Of a stretch of 64,000 nt of DNA, positions 40,265 through 49,506 are shown in pieces. The stretch covers positions 1-64,000 of the forward strand of contig CABYUV010000004.1 of NCBI GenBank assembly GCA_902522115.1. The letters are read 5' to 3'. The notes below the pieces were generated by a model that was not told where the DNA came from, made no database searches, and saw only the letters and a program-made list of their open reading frames with translations. The translations under genes were made by a program, and so were the position numbers. Every line of letters begins with the position of its first letter. Position 1 is the first letter of the stretch. The stretch is from an uncultured Pelagibacteraceae bacterium. GTDB lineage: Bacteria; Pseudomonadota; Alphaproteobacteria; Pelagibacterales; Pelagibacteraceae.

Positions 40265-41452
40265 ATGAATTTAAATAAAAAATTATCAGACATCTTAGAT
40301 CCCAATAAAATAGAAGTTGTTAAAAATCCTATAGAGAAAGCTCATGGATTACCTAACGAATGTTATTTGAATAATGATTATTTAGAGTTTGAAAAAGAAA
40401 AAATATTTAAAAATAATTGGACTATGATTGGGGTTGCAAGCTCTGTACCAAATCCAGGCGATGCAAAACCTTTTAATCTTTTAGGAATACCAATACTAAT
40501 AGTTAGAAACAAAGAGAATGAAGTAAAAGTTTTTCATAATGTTTGTAGTCATAGAGGTTTCAAATTAGTTGATCAGGAATGTAAATTAAAAAATGTAATA
40601 AGATGCCCTTATCATTCTTGGTCCTATGATTTTAATGGAAAATTAACTGTTACTCCACATATAGGAGGACTAGGAAAACATGAGGTTAAAGGGTTCGATA
40701 AAAACAAGAGTAACTTAAAAGAAATTAAATCAAATATTTGGATGGATTTAATTTTTATTAATATTAATTCTAATGCAAAACCATTTGAAGATTTTATTAA
40801 ACCTCTAGAGGATAGATGGTCTAAGTTTATTTCTAAAAAAGATCAAAAATTAATAAGACATTCGACTGATAACGGATATTTTAATATGACAGTAAATAGT
40901 AATTGGAAATTTGCAATTGAGAATTATTGTGAAAGTTATCATTTGCCGTGGATACATCCAGAACTAAATAAAGTTTCAAATATTTCAGATCACTATCATA
41001 TTGAAGATGAGAATTTAAATTTTTCAGGACAAGGAAGTAATAAATATTCACAACAGTTTGATGGAAACATTAAATTTAAATGCTTTCCCAACTGGCCTAC
41101 TGAACTTTCTGAAAAATCTGAATATGTATCATTATATCCAAACGTAATGTTAGGAATACATATTGATCATTTCTATGCATTTTGGTTAGAGCCAATTTCT
41201 AACAATCAAACTAAAGAACATTTTGAATTATATTATGTTGGAGAGGAAAGTGCCTCTAGTGATGAGTTTAAAGACATAAGAGAAAAAAATTTTGCATTTT
41301 GGCAAGAAGTCATGAATGAAGATGTAACTGCAATAGAAGGAATGCAAAACGGGCGAAATTCTCCAGCTTATAATGGTGGGAATTTTTCACCTGTAATGGA
41401 TACTCCTACTTTGATGTTTCATAAGTGGGTTGCAACCAATTTAACTAAATGA
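40265..41452 (+). CDS. Rieske non-heme iron oxygenase alpha subunit (GbcA/stachydrine-demethylase type)
   Basis: Rieske CSHRGFKLVDQECKLKNVIRCPYHSW; mononuclear Fe motif ENYCESYHLPWIHPEL. Confidence 0.88.
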   Translation: MNLNKKLSDILDPNKIEVVKNPIEKAHGLPNECYLNNDYLEFEKEKIFKNNWTMIGVASSVPNPGDAKPFNLLGIPILIVRNKENEVKVFHNVCSHRGFKLVDQECKLKNVIRCPYHSWSYDFNGKLTVTPHIGGLGKHEVKGFDKNKSNLKEIKSNIWMDLIFININSNAKPFEDFIKPLEDRWSKFISKKDQKLIRHSTDNGYFNMTVNSNWKFAIENYCESYHLPWIHPELNKVSNISDHYHIEDENLNFSGQGSNKYSQQFDGNIKFKCFPNWPTELSEKSEYVSLYPNVMLGIHIDHFYAFWLEPISNNQTKEHFELYYVGEESASSDEFKDIREKNFAFWQEVMNEDVTAIEGMQNGRNSPAYNGGNFSPVMDTPTLMFHKWVATNLTK

Positions 41453-41463
41453 GAGGGTAAATT

Positions 41464-42504
41464 ATGAAAAAAGATCTTATTACAAGATTAAATGAAGGTC
41501 CAATAATGTGTGCAGAAGGCTATCTTTTTGCAATGGAAAGAAGGGGTTATCTTTCAGCAGGTCCATTTGTTCCAGAAGTTGTTATGGAACATCCTGAGGT
41601 AGTAACTCAATTACATCGAGAATTTATTAGAGCAGGTTCAGATGTTGTTCAAGCATTTACTTATTACGGTCATAGAGAAAAGCTTCGAATAATTGGTAAA
41701 GAACATTTGTTAGAACCAATGCAAAAAGGCGCTCTTAAAATTGCAAAAGATGCTGCAGCTGAGTTTAAAGATTTAGATCTTATGGTTTGTGGAGATGTGG
41801 CAAACACAAATGTATTTGATCCAGGAGATCCTAATACTCACAAACAATGTCAACAAATGTACGAAGAGCAAATTGCTTGGGCAAAAGAAGCTGGTGTTGA
41901 CTTTGTTATTGCCGAAACAATAAGTTGGACTGATGAAATGAAAATTGCATTAAAAGCAATTAAAGAAGCTGGACTCATTGCGGTATGCAATTTTGCAATT
42001 CCTAGAGGAGATAAAACTAGAGAAGGTCATAGTGCTGAGGATGCATGTAAAATGATGGAAGATCTTGGTGCTGATGTTGTTGGGTTAAATTGTTACAGAG
42101 GACCCGAGATGACAATGAAACTTTTAAAAAAAGTTAGAGACAAAGTTTCATGTCATGTATCAGGGCTTCCAGTTCCTTACAGAACTACAGAAGAAGAACC
42201 TGGGTTTTTAAATATTACTGATCATGGTTGTGATTGTATTCCTGGTGGAAATGCATTTCCAGTTGCTTTAGACAACTTATTTTGTAACAGATTTGAAATG
42301 GCAGAATTTGCAAAAGATTGTGTTCATAATAAAATAAATTTTATTGGTATATGTTGTGGTGCTGAAGCTCATCATGTCAGAGAAATGTCTGTTGCAATTG
42401 GTAAAAAACCAATTTCAATGAAATATATGCCTGATATGAGCAAACATTTTCACCATGGAACAGATAAATCTCTTAAAAAAGTAAATAAGGAGATCAAATA
42501 CTAA
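41464..42504 (+). CDS. bhmT: Betaine-homocysteine S-methyltransferase-like
   Basis: GSDVVQAFTYYGHREKL, VGLNCYRGP, and C-terminal IGICCGAEAHHVREM Zn-type cysteines. Confidence 0.87.
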   Translation: MKKDLITRLNEGPIMCAEGYLFAMERRGYLSAGPFVPEVVMEHPEVVTQLHREFIRAGSDVVQAFTYYGHREKLRIIGKEHLLEPMQKGALKIAKDAAAEFKDLDLMVCGDVANTNVFDPGDPNTHKQCQQMYEEQIAWAKEAGVDFVIAETISWTDEMKIALKAIKEAGLIAVCNFAIPRGDKTREGHSAEDACKMMEDLGADVVGLNCYRGPEMTMKLLKKVRDKVSCHVSGLPVPYRTTEEEPGFLNITDHGCDCIPGGNAFPVALDNLFCNRFEMAEFAKDCVHNKINFIGICCGAEAHHVREMSVAIGKKPISMKYMPDMSKHFHHGTDKSLKKVNKEIKY

Positions 42505-42512
42505 TAATAAAT

Positions 42513-43595
42513 ATGAAGAGAAAAACTTTTTTTGATTCTAGAGACAAATATTTATCATTTGTAAACTCAACTAATGAAAAATCAAAAATTGCTTTTTATT
42601 TATTAAAAAAAATAGAAAAAATCAGTACTCGGTCACCAATTTTTAACGTTTTAGACGCGGGTACTGGTGAGGGAACAATTATATCTACTTTTTTGTCAGG
42701 CCTGCATAAATATCTGCCAAATAAACCTATATTTATTGTAGGTAAAGAAATAAGTATCGATGATATTAATGTGCTTCTAAGTTTTTTAGGGGATAGATTT
42801 GCTGAACATAAAACTTTAATTTTTAATATTACTAATTGTAGCTATAAAGATCTAAATAACTCTACATCTGACAATGTAAAATTTGAAAAATTAGAATTAG
42901 TTGGAAAAAAAGGTATTGATTTTACTAAGATCTTAATGAGTTTAAGTCCTTATATTAGAAAAAATTGGAAATTATCTTTTAATAACAAAAATGGTTCAAT
43001 TAAACCCAAGTCAAAAATTTTTTTGACTATTTACAGAAAAGATCAAAAAAAAAAATTAAAAGACTTTATACCCAGAAATATAAGTGAAATTCCAAAAAAA
43101 TATGATTTTATTATTGCATCTCAATGTTTTAAGCTTCGGTCTCCTTTAACTCAGACTGTAAAAAATGTTATTAAACCTCTTTTATCTTTGCTAAATTTTA
43201 AAGGAAAAATGTTCCTTATATACTCATCAGGAAAGGATTTTACAGGATCATTTCTCAAATATTACTATCCAAGGAATGGTTTTTATAAAAATTCAGAACC
43301 CAAAAAATTAATATCTCAAATAAAAAAAAATATAGAAAAAGATAAATTTAAAATAAAACTAGAAAAACTAAAATATACATTCAATAATTTATCTATCAAT
43401 TTGAAGGAATTCTCACTAAATAATATTTTTTCTGTCTGGAATGCAATTAACTATGTGGGACAAGTTTCTGAAATAGAGCAAAAAAAAGTTTCATTTACTA
43501 AAAAAAATATAAATATTCTTCAAAAGAGATTGTCCAAATTAAAAAATATTTATTTTGAAAACAATATTGTAAATTTTGAAAAAGAAAGGTTATAA
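42513..43595 (+). CDS. Putative SAM-dependent methyltransferase-like protein, poorly conserved and lysine-rich
   Basis: NVLDAGTGEGTIISTFL motif-I-like; between bhmT and a DMGDH-like gene. Confidence 0.5.
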   Translation: MKRKTFFDSRDKYLSFVNSTNEKSKIAFYLLKKIEKISTRSPIFNVLDAGTGEGTIISTFLSGLHKYLPNKPIFIVGKEISIDDINVLLSFLGDRFAEHKTLIFNITNCSYKDLNNSTSDNVKFEKLELVGKKGIDFTKILMSLSPYIRKNWKLSFNNKNGSIKPKSKIFLTIYRKDQKKKLKDFIPRNISEIPKKYDFIIASQCFKLRSPLTQTVKNVIKPLLSLLNFKGKMFLIYSSGKDFTGSFLKYYYPRNGFYKNSEPKKLISQIKKNIEKDKFKIKLEKLKYTFNNLSINLKEFSLNNIFSVWNAINYVGQVSEIEQKKVSFTKKNINILQKRLSKLKNIYFENNIVNFEKERL

Positions 43596-43603
43596 ATAAA
43601 TTT

Positions 43604-46009
43604 ATGGAGAAAAATGCCAAAGTTGTAATCATAGGTGGTGGTGTGGTGGGTTGTTCTATTCTTTACCATTTATCTAAATTTGGATTAAAGGATTGCATTT
43701 TACTTGAGAGAAATGAACTTACCTCAGGATCGTCTTGGCACGCAGCGGGAAATGTTCACGTTATTTCATCTGACCCTAATATCTCTAGGATGATGGCTTA
43801 TACAATAGGCTTGTATAAAGAAATAGAAAAAGAGTCAGGTCATTCTGTAGGATTTAAACCTAGTGGAGGTTTTTATTTAGCTTCAAATGACGTGTGGGCT
43901 GATTATTTAAAGAGAGAAAGATCAAAAGCAAGATATATGGGGCTTGACCAAGAATTTATTTCTTTAGAGGAAGTTAAAAAGAAAAATCCTCTAATTGATC
44001 CATCTAGATATTTGTTGGCCTTATGGGATCCTATCGATGGTGAAGTTGATCCTTCAGGAGTTACTTATGCTTTTGCAAAAGCTGCAAAAGTTCATGGTGG
44101 AAAATATTACACTCACACTGTCGTAAAAGATACGAAACAAAAAGAAGATGGAACTTGGGATGTCTTTACCGAAAAAGGAAATATAAATGCTGAAATAGTA
44201 ATAAATGCAGGAGGACTTTGGGCAAGAGAAGTTGGTCAACTAGCTGGGCTTAATCTTCCAGTTCAACCAATGGAGCATCATTATTTGATCACTGAACCTA
44301 TTCCAGAAATTGAAGCAATGGGTGACCAAAGATTACCAATTGGAACAGATTTTGAGGGAAATATTTACTTTAGACAAGAAGGAAAAGGAATGTTGCTTGG
44401 AACTTATGAGCCAAAATCAACTCCTTGGAAAGTTGAAGGCACACCAATGAATTTTGGACATGAGTTACTAGAGCCAAAGTTAGATAACATTGAAGATAGA
44501 TTGGCAATTGGGTTTGAGAGAATGCCAGCATTAGAGCGGGCAGGAATAAAAAATATAGTTAATGGACCTTTTACTTTTGGTCCAGATGGAAGCCCTCTTA
44601 TTGGTCCAGTACCAGGAATGAAAAATTATTGGGTTGCTGTTGGTGTTATGGCTGGATTTTGCCAAGGCGGCGGTGTTGGAAAATGTATAGCAGAATGGAT
44701 TATTGACGGAGAACCATCAATTGACGTTTGGGCAATGGATGTTGCAAGATTTGGAGATTATGCATCACCTCAATATGGAACAATAAAATCCTCAGAAAAT
44801 TATGAGCGAAGATTTATTATGACTTTTCCAAACGAAACTTTACCAAAGGGAAGAAAACAAAAAACTACTGCACTGTATGATCGTTTTGTAAATCAAGGTG
44901 CTGTTATGGGAGATAGCTTTGGATTAGAAAATGTTTTGTGGTTTGCAAATAATAAAGAAGATGCTCATGAAGAACCTACTATTAAAAGATCAAGATCACA
45001 TGACTATGTTTCAAAAGAAGTTATTAATGTAAGAGAAAATGTTGGTTTAATCGAAGTTGCCAACTTTTCAAAACACGAATTCAAAGGTCCTGATGCTAGA
45101 AAATTTTTAGATCACATAATGGCTGGAAGACTTCCAAAACCAGGAAGAATATCTTTATCTCCAATGTTGTCTTATAGAGGAAAATTATGTGGTGATTTAA
45201 CGGTTGCTTGTTTAGATGAAAATGAATTTATGGTATTTGGTTCTGGAGCTGCTCAAGAAATGCATAGACGTTGGTTTGAGAGTCACATAGATAAATTTAA
45301 TTTAAGTTATTCTAATAGATCTGATGAGTATCATGGTTTGTCTATTGCAGGACCAAATTCAAGGAAAGTTTTGGAAAAAATTGTAAGAGATGATGTTTCA
45401 AATGAAAAATTTAAGTTTAGAGATTCTAGAAGAATGTTTGTTGGTGGAGTTCCAGCTATAATAAATAGAATTTCATTTACTGGCGAACTCGGTTATGAAA
45501 TTTATGTAGCACCTCACTATCAACTAAAACTTTATGAAGAATTAATGGAAGCTGGAAAAGAATTTAATGTTAAACCTTTTGGTGGAAGAGCATTAATGTC
45601 AATGAGGTTGGAGAAAAATTGGGGTGCTTGGACTTTAGATTATAGACCTGATTTTACTGCAAAAGAGACAGGCTTAGATGCTTTTATAAATTGGGACAAA
45701 GAGTTTATTGGTAAAGAAAGTGCACAAAAGGAAAATTCTTCAAATAAACTCGTACCATTAATTGTTGAAACAAATGAAATTGATGTAACAAATAATGAAG
45801 CCGTCTTGAATGGAGATCAAAGTATTGGCTATGTAACTTCAGGTGGGTTTGCTCATTTTGTAAACAAAAGTGTAGCGTTTACTTTTGTTGATCAAAAAAA
45901 AATTAAATCTGAAAATAAAATTCAAGTAGAGATAAATGGAGATTTATTTAATTGTTCAATTATTAAAGAACCACTTTATGATCCAAGTGGTCAAAAAATG
46001 AGAAGCTAA
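43604..46009 (+). CDS. Dimethylglycine/sarcosine dehydrogenase-like FAD oxidoreductase-GcvT fusion (copy 1)
   Basis: 801 aa; VVIIGGGVVGCSILYHLSKFGLKDCILLERNELTSGSSWHAAG (HAAG flavinylation-type motif), C-terminal GcvT ISFTGELGYEIYV, FGGRALMSMRLEKNWG. Confidence 0.9.
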   Translation: MEKNAKVVIIGGGVVGCSILYHLSKFGLKDCILLERNELTSGSSWHAAGNVHVISSDPNISRMMAYTIGLYKEIEKESGHSVGFKPSGGFYLASNDVWADYLKRERSKARYMGLDQEFISLEEVKKKNPLIDPSRYLLALWDPIDGEVDPSGVTYAFAKAAKVHGGKYYTHTVVKDTKQKEDGTWDVFTEKGNINAEIVINAGGLWAREVGQLAGLNLPVQPMEHHYLITEPIPEIEAMGDQRLPIGTDFEGNIYFRQEGKGMLLGTYEPKSTPWKVEGTPMNFGHELLEPKLDNIEDRLAIGFERMPALERAGIKNIVNGPFTFGPDGSPLIGPVPGMKNYWVAVGVMAGFCQGGGVGKCIAEWIIDGEPSIDVWAMDVARFGDYASPQYGTIKSSENYERRFIMTFPNETLPKGRKQKTTALYDRFVNQGAVMGDSFGLENVLWFANNKEDAHEEPTIKRSRSHDYVSKEVINVRENVGLIEVANFSKHEFKGPDARKFLDHIMAGRLPKPGRISLSPMLSYRGKLCGDLTVACLDENEFMVFGSGAAQEMHRRWFESHIDKFNLSYSNRSDEYHGLSIAGPNSRKVLEKIVRDDVSNEKFKFRDSRRMFVGGVPAIINRISFTGELGYEIYVAPHYQLKLYEELMEAGKEFNVKPFGGRALMSMRLEKNWGAWTLDYRPDFTAKETGLDAFINWDKEFIGKESAQKENSSNKLVPLIVETNEIDVTNNEAVLNGDQSIGYVTSGGFAHFVNKSVAFTFVDQKKIKSENKIQVEINGDLFNCSIIKEPLYDPSGQKMRS

Positions 46010-46635
46010 TGGCTCAAAAAGATGTAGGAAACAAAATTCCAATTTATAAACTTAAAACCACAGATGAAGTTATGAAGTACTACGATGAGTGGGGAGACAA
46101 AGATAAATATAATAAAGACATGGTTGATTGGAACTATACTGGACCCAAAGAAACCGCTGAAATATTTAATAAATATGAGAAAAATAAAGATACTTTAATT
46201 TTTGATGCTGGATGTGGAACAGGTTTAGTGGGATTGGAGCTTGAAAAATATAGTTTTAAAAATTTTCATGGAGCTGATTTATCTCAAACTTTATTAGACA
46301 CTGTACCAAAAGATCTTTATCAAAAATTAGTAAAGGTTGATTTAAATAAACCAATAGAAGTTGAGGACAACTTTTATGGTGGAGTTATGTGTGTTGGAAC
46401 ATTTACTTTTGGGCATGTAAAACCAAATGCATTAGATGAATTTATAAGATTAACAAAACCAGGTGGTTTAATTTGTTTCACAATTAATGAAGGAATTCAT
46501 GAAGAGTATGGTTTTGATAAAAAAATTGATATACTCAAAGAAAGCAAGAAGTGGGAAGAAGTAGAATTTTTTAAATCCGACTATATTGCAAGCAAAGATG
46601 TTAACGCATGGTTAGGTTTGTATAGAGTATTATGA
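46009..46635 (+). CDS. Class I SAM-dependent methyltransferase
   Basis: LIFDAGCGTGLVGLELEKYSFKNFHGADLS; VMCVGTFTFGHVKPNALDEFIRLTKPGG. Confidence 0.82.
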   Translation: MAQKDVGNKIPIYKLKTTDEVMKYYDEWGDKDKYNKDMVDWNYTGPKETAEIFNKYEKNKDTLIFDAGCGTGLVGLELEKYSFKNFHGADLSQTLLDTVPKDLYQKLVKVDLNKPIEVEDNFYGGVMCVGTFTFGHVKPNALDEFIRLTKPGGLICFTINEGIHEEYGFDKKIDILKESKKWEEVEFFKSDYIASKDVNAWLGLYRVL

Positions 46636-47867
46636 GGTTTAGTAGAAAAATAGCTCCTGAGATAAAACCAAGACAAAATTTTATTACTAAAAAAAGATTA
46701 AGAGAAGATGAAATTGATTTTGATAAGTTAAGATCATATCGTTTAGATAGGGTTAGAAAAGAATTAGTAAAAAACAATTTAGAAGCTTGTATTCTATTTG
46801 ATCCAGTGAATGTTCGTTATGCTTTAGATACTGTAAATATGAGTGTTTATAATATGCATAATTTAACAAGATATTGTTTTGTACCGGTCAATGGACCAAC
46901 AATTCTTTATGAGTATTTTAATTGTGAAATATTATCGAAGCATTTAAATCTAATTGACGAAATCAGACCTGCAATCACATGGGATTATTTTAGCAATGGA
47001 GATCAAGCAAATTTACAATTATCAAAATGGATAAATGAAGTTAAAGATTTATCAAAAAATTATTTTAAAACTAAAAAAATTGCAATCGATGTTTTAAATG
47101 GTCCTGCGGTTACAGCTTTAAATAAAGAAGGAATTGAAGTTGTAGATGCAAAATTAATTTTAGAACAAGCAAGAGTAATAAAATCACCTGATGAATTAAC
47201 CTGTATGAAAGCAGCAATAGAAGTTGCAGAAAAAGGTGTATCAAAAATGAGATCAGATCTTAAACCAGGAATGACTGAAGATGAATTATGGTCAATTTTA
47301 CATAAAACGAATATTGAAAATGGAGGTGAGTGGATTGAGTGTAGGATTTTATCTTCTGGTGAAAGAACAAATCCATGGATGCAAGAAAGCAGTAATAAAG
47401 TTATACAACAGGGAGAAATTGTTGCATTTGATACAGATATGGTTGGTCCATATGGATACTGTGCTGATATATCAAGGGCCTTTGTAGTTGGACATAAATT
47501 TAATGATGAGCAAAAAAAACTATATTCAATGGCTAGAAATCAAATTGATCATAATTTTAGATTAATAAAACCAGGAATGAGTTTTAAAGAATTTATAAAA
47601 AAATCTTGGGTTTTGCCTGATGAATATTATGGAAATAGGTATTCATGTATGGTTCATGGAATTGGTTTGTGTGATGAGTGGCCCCAAATAAGATATCCAA
47701 CTGATGGTGGAGAAGAAGGTGGAACTTTTGAAAAGAATATGACAATCACACTAGAGAGTTATATTGGTAAAGTTGGTGGTAAAGAAGGTGTAAAACTTGA
47801 ACAACAGTATCTTGTTGGTGAAAATGGACTTGAATTAATGTCCCATCATCCGTTAGAAGATATTTAA
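46632..47867 (+). CDS. dddP: M24 metallopeptidase-fold protein, DMSP lyase DddP-like
   Basis: Strong resemblance (from memory) to Roseobacter DddP: YRLDRVRKEL...CILFDPVNVRYALDTVNM, GGEWIECRILSSGERTNPWMQE, AFDTDMVGPYGYCADISR, YSCMVHGIGLCDEWP, LESYIG..KLEQQ; residues equivalent to DddP metal ligands and the Tyr/Asp catalytic pair are present. Confidence 0.62.
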   Translation: MRFSRKIAPEIKPRQNFITKKRLREDEIDFDKLRSYRLDRVRKELVKNNLEACILFDPVNVRYALDTVNMSVYNMHNLTRYCFVPVNGPTILYEYFNCEILSKHLNLIDEIRPAITWDYFSNGDQANLQLSKWINEVKDLSKNYFKTKKIAIDVLNGPAVTALNKEGIEVVDAKLILEQARVIKSPDELTCMKAAIEVAEKGVSKMRSDLKPGMTEDELWSILHKTNIENGGEWIECRILSSGERTNPWMQESSNKVIQQGEIVAFDTDMVGPYGYCADISRAFVVGHKFNDEQKKLYSMARNQIDHNFRLIKPGMSFKEFIKKSWVLPDEYYGNRYSCMVHGIGLCDEWPQIRYPTDGGEEGGTFEKNMTITLESYIGKVGGKEGVKLEQQYLVGENGLELMSHHPLEDI

Positions 47868-48277
47868 TGAAAATTATTTTAGTAATGGGTTTGCCTGGAG
47901 CTGGTAAAACAACTCTAGCAAATGAAATGGCACCACTATTAAATGCAAAAAGACTGAATGCAGACGAAGTAAGAAAAGCTGCAAACGATTGGGATTTTTC
48001 TGAAGAGGGAAGAGTAAGACAGGCAAAAAGAATGGCTGAGGCAGCTTTAAAATTAAAAGCAGATGGTCATTATGTGATTGCAGATTTTATTGCACCAACT
48101 CCCGAAGCAAGAAGTTTGTTTCCAGCAGATTTTAGAGTGTGGGTAGACACGATTAAAGAAGGAAGATTTGAAGATACTAATTCAATGTTTGTAAATCCTA
48201 AAAATTTTGATTTTCATGTAACAACTCAGGATGCAAAAAATTGGGCACCAAAAATAATAGAGGAGATAAAAAAATGA
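47867..48277 (+). CDS. P-loop kinase, adenylylsulfate-kinase (CysC)-like
   Basis: VMGLPGAGKTTLANEMAPLLNAKRLNADEVRKAANDWDFSEEGRVRQAKRM...VIADFIAPTPEARSLFPADFRVWVD. Confidence 0.75.
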   Translation: MKIILVMGLPGAGKTTLANEMAPLLNAKRLNADEVRKAANDWDFSEEGRVRQAKRMAEAALKLKADGHYVIADFIAPTPEARSLFPADFRVWVDTIKEGRFEDTNSMFVNPKNFDFHVTTQDAKNWAPKIIEEIKK

Positions 48278-48648
48278 CGTATAAATGGGATAACAAAAAA
48301 CCAACAGCGCAAATGTTAGGAAGATGGCAACCTTTTCACGATGGACATTATACTTTGTTTAAAGAAATTATTAAAAAAACAGGACAAGTTTGTATTCAAA
48401 TTAGAGATGTGCAAGGTGTAGATGATAATCCTTTTGATTTTGATACAGTAAAAAAAAACATTGAAGACAGATTAAATCCTGAATTTCAAGAACAATTTAA
48501 AATTATGTTGGTACCTAATATTACAAATATTTGTTATGGTAGGGGAGTTGGATATAAGATTGAGGAAATAGTTTTGGATGAAGAAACTCAAAAAATATCA
48601 GCTACCAAGATAAGAGCGAAAATGAGAGAAGAGGGAAAGTTAAAATAA
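48274..48648 (+). CDS. HxGH-type nucleotidyltransferase (cytidylyltransferase-like)
   Basis: MLGRWQPFHDGHYTLFKEI and ISATKIRAKM; ATGA overlap with the kinase gene (start placed at 48274). Confidence 0.78.
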   Translation: MTYKWDNKKPTAQMLGRWQPFHDGHYTLFKEIIKKTGQVCIQIRDVQGVDDNPFDFDTVKKNIEDRLNPEFQEQFKIMLVPNITNICYGRGVGYKIEEIVLDEETQKISATKIRAKMREEGKLK

Positions 48649-48654
48649 AATTAA

Positions 48655-49506
48655 ATGAACGATAGACTTAAGACTATTGTAGATTTAGAAAAATATCCAA
48701 TACACGATTTAAATTCACCAATAATTAAAAATCTAGTTAAAAAATGTAAAGAAGAACTGGATCAACATAGTTGTTCAACAATTCCAAATTTTATTTTACC
48801 TAAATCACTTAAGGTAATGAATGTTGAGTTAGAAAAACAATTAGATGAAGTTTATATGTCTAAAGAGAGTATAAATGCTTACTTATATGCAAAAGATGAT
48901 CCTTCATTACCAAATGATCATCCAAAAAGAACCTTTATGAATAGATACAATGGCTATTTGAATTCAGATTGTTTTCCAAAAGACTCCGAAATGAAATATC
49001 TATACGAAACTGAGGAACTTTTAAAATTTGTATCTGCTTGTTTAGGTATTTCTCCTATTTACAGATGGGCAGATCCTTTAGCGTGTCATGCTTATAATGT
49101 TATGAAACCAGATGGAGTACTCCCATGGCATTTTGATAGTTGTGAATTTACGCTTAGTTTAATGATCCAAAAACCTGAGAAGGGTGGTATATTTGAGTAC
49201 TGTCCAAATATTAGAGAACCAGGAAATGAAAATTTTGAGGAAGTTCAAAAAGTTATAGCAGGAGACAGAACTAGAGTAAGACAATTAAAATTAGAGCCAG
49301 GGGATTTACAAATATTTAAAGGTAGATTTACTTTGCACAGAGTAACAAAGGTTGAAGGCCAAAAATCAAGATATATGTGTATTCCAGCTTATGTTTTAGA
49401 CCCATGGAGAGTAAACACTCCAGAACATTCCAAAGCTATTTATGGCAAAGTTTTACCAATTCATATAGAAAGAAATCAGGCTAGATCCGATGGATTAACT
49501 GATTAA
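48655..49506 (+). CDS. 2OG-Fe(II) oxygenase-like (HalD/ArpA-type) protein
   Basis: LPWHFDSCEFTLSLMIQKPEKGGIFEYCPNIR (HxD) ... PGDLQIFKGRFTLHRVTKVEGQKSRYM (H...R) facial-triad arrangement. Confidence 0.7.
   Translation: MNDRLKTIVDLEKYPIHDLNSPIIKNLVKKCKEELDQHSCSTIPNFILPKSLKVMNVELEKQLDEVYMSKESINAYLYAKDDPSLPNDHPKRTFMNRYNGYLNSDCFPKDSEMKYLYETEELLKFVSACLGISPIYRWADPLACHAYNVMKPDGVLPWHFDSCEFTLSLMIQKPEKGGIFEYCPNIREPGNENFEEVQKVIAGDRTRVRQLKLEPGDLQIFKGRFTLHRVTKVEGQKSRYMCIPAYVLDPWRVNTPEHSKAIYGKVLPIHIERNQARSDGLTD

Noticed and set aside
47867-48648. Interpretation of the CysC-like kinase and nucleotidyltransferase as a PAPS-forming sulfate activation pair
   Set aside because: The nucleotidyltransferase is far too short for ATP sulfurylase and no sulfate-reduction genes are nearby; a different substrate is more likely.
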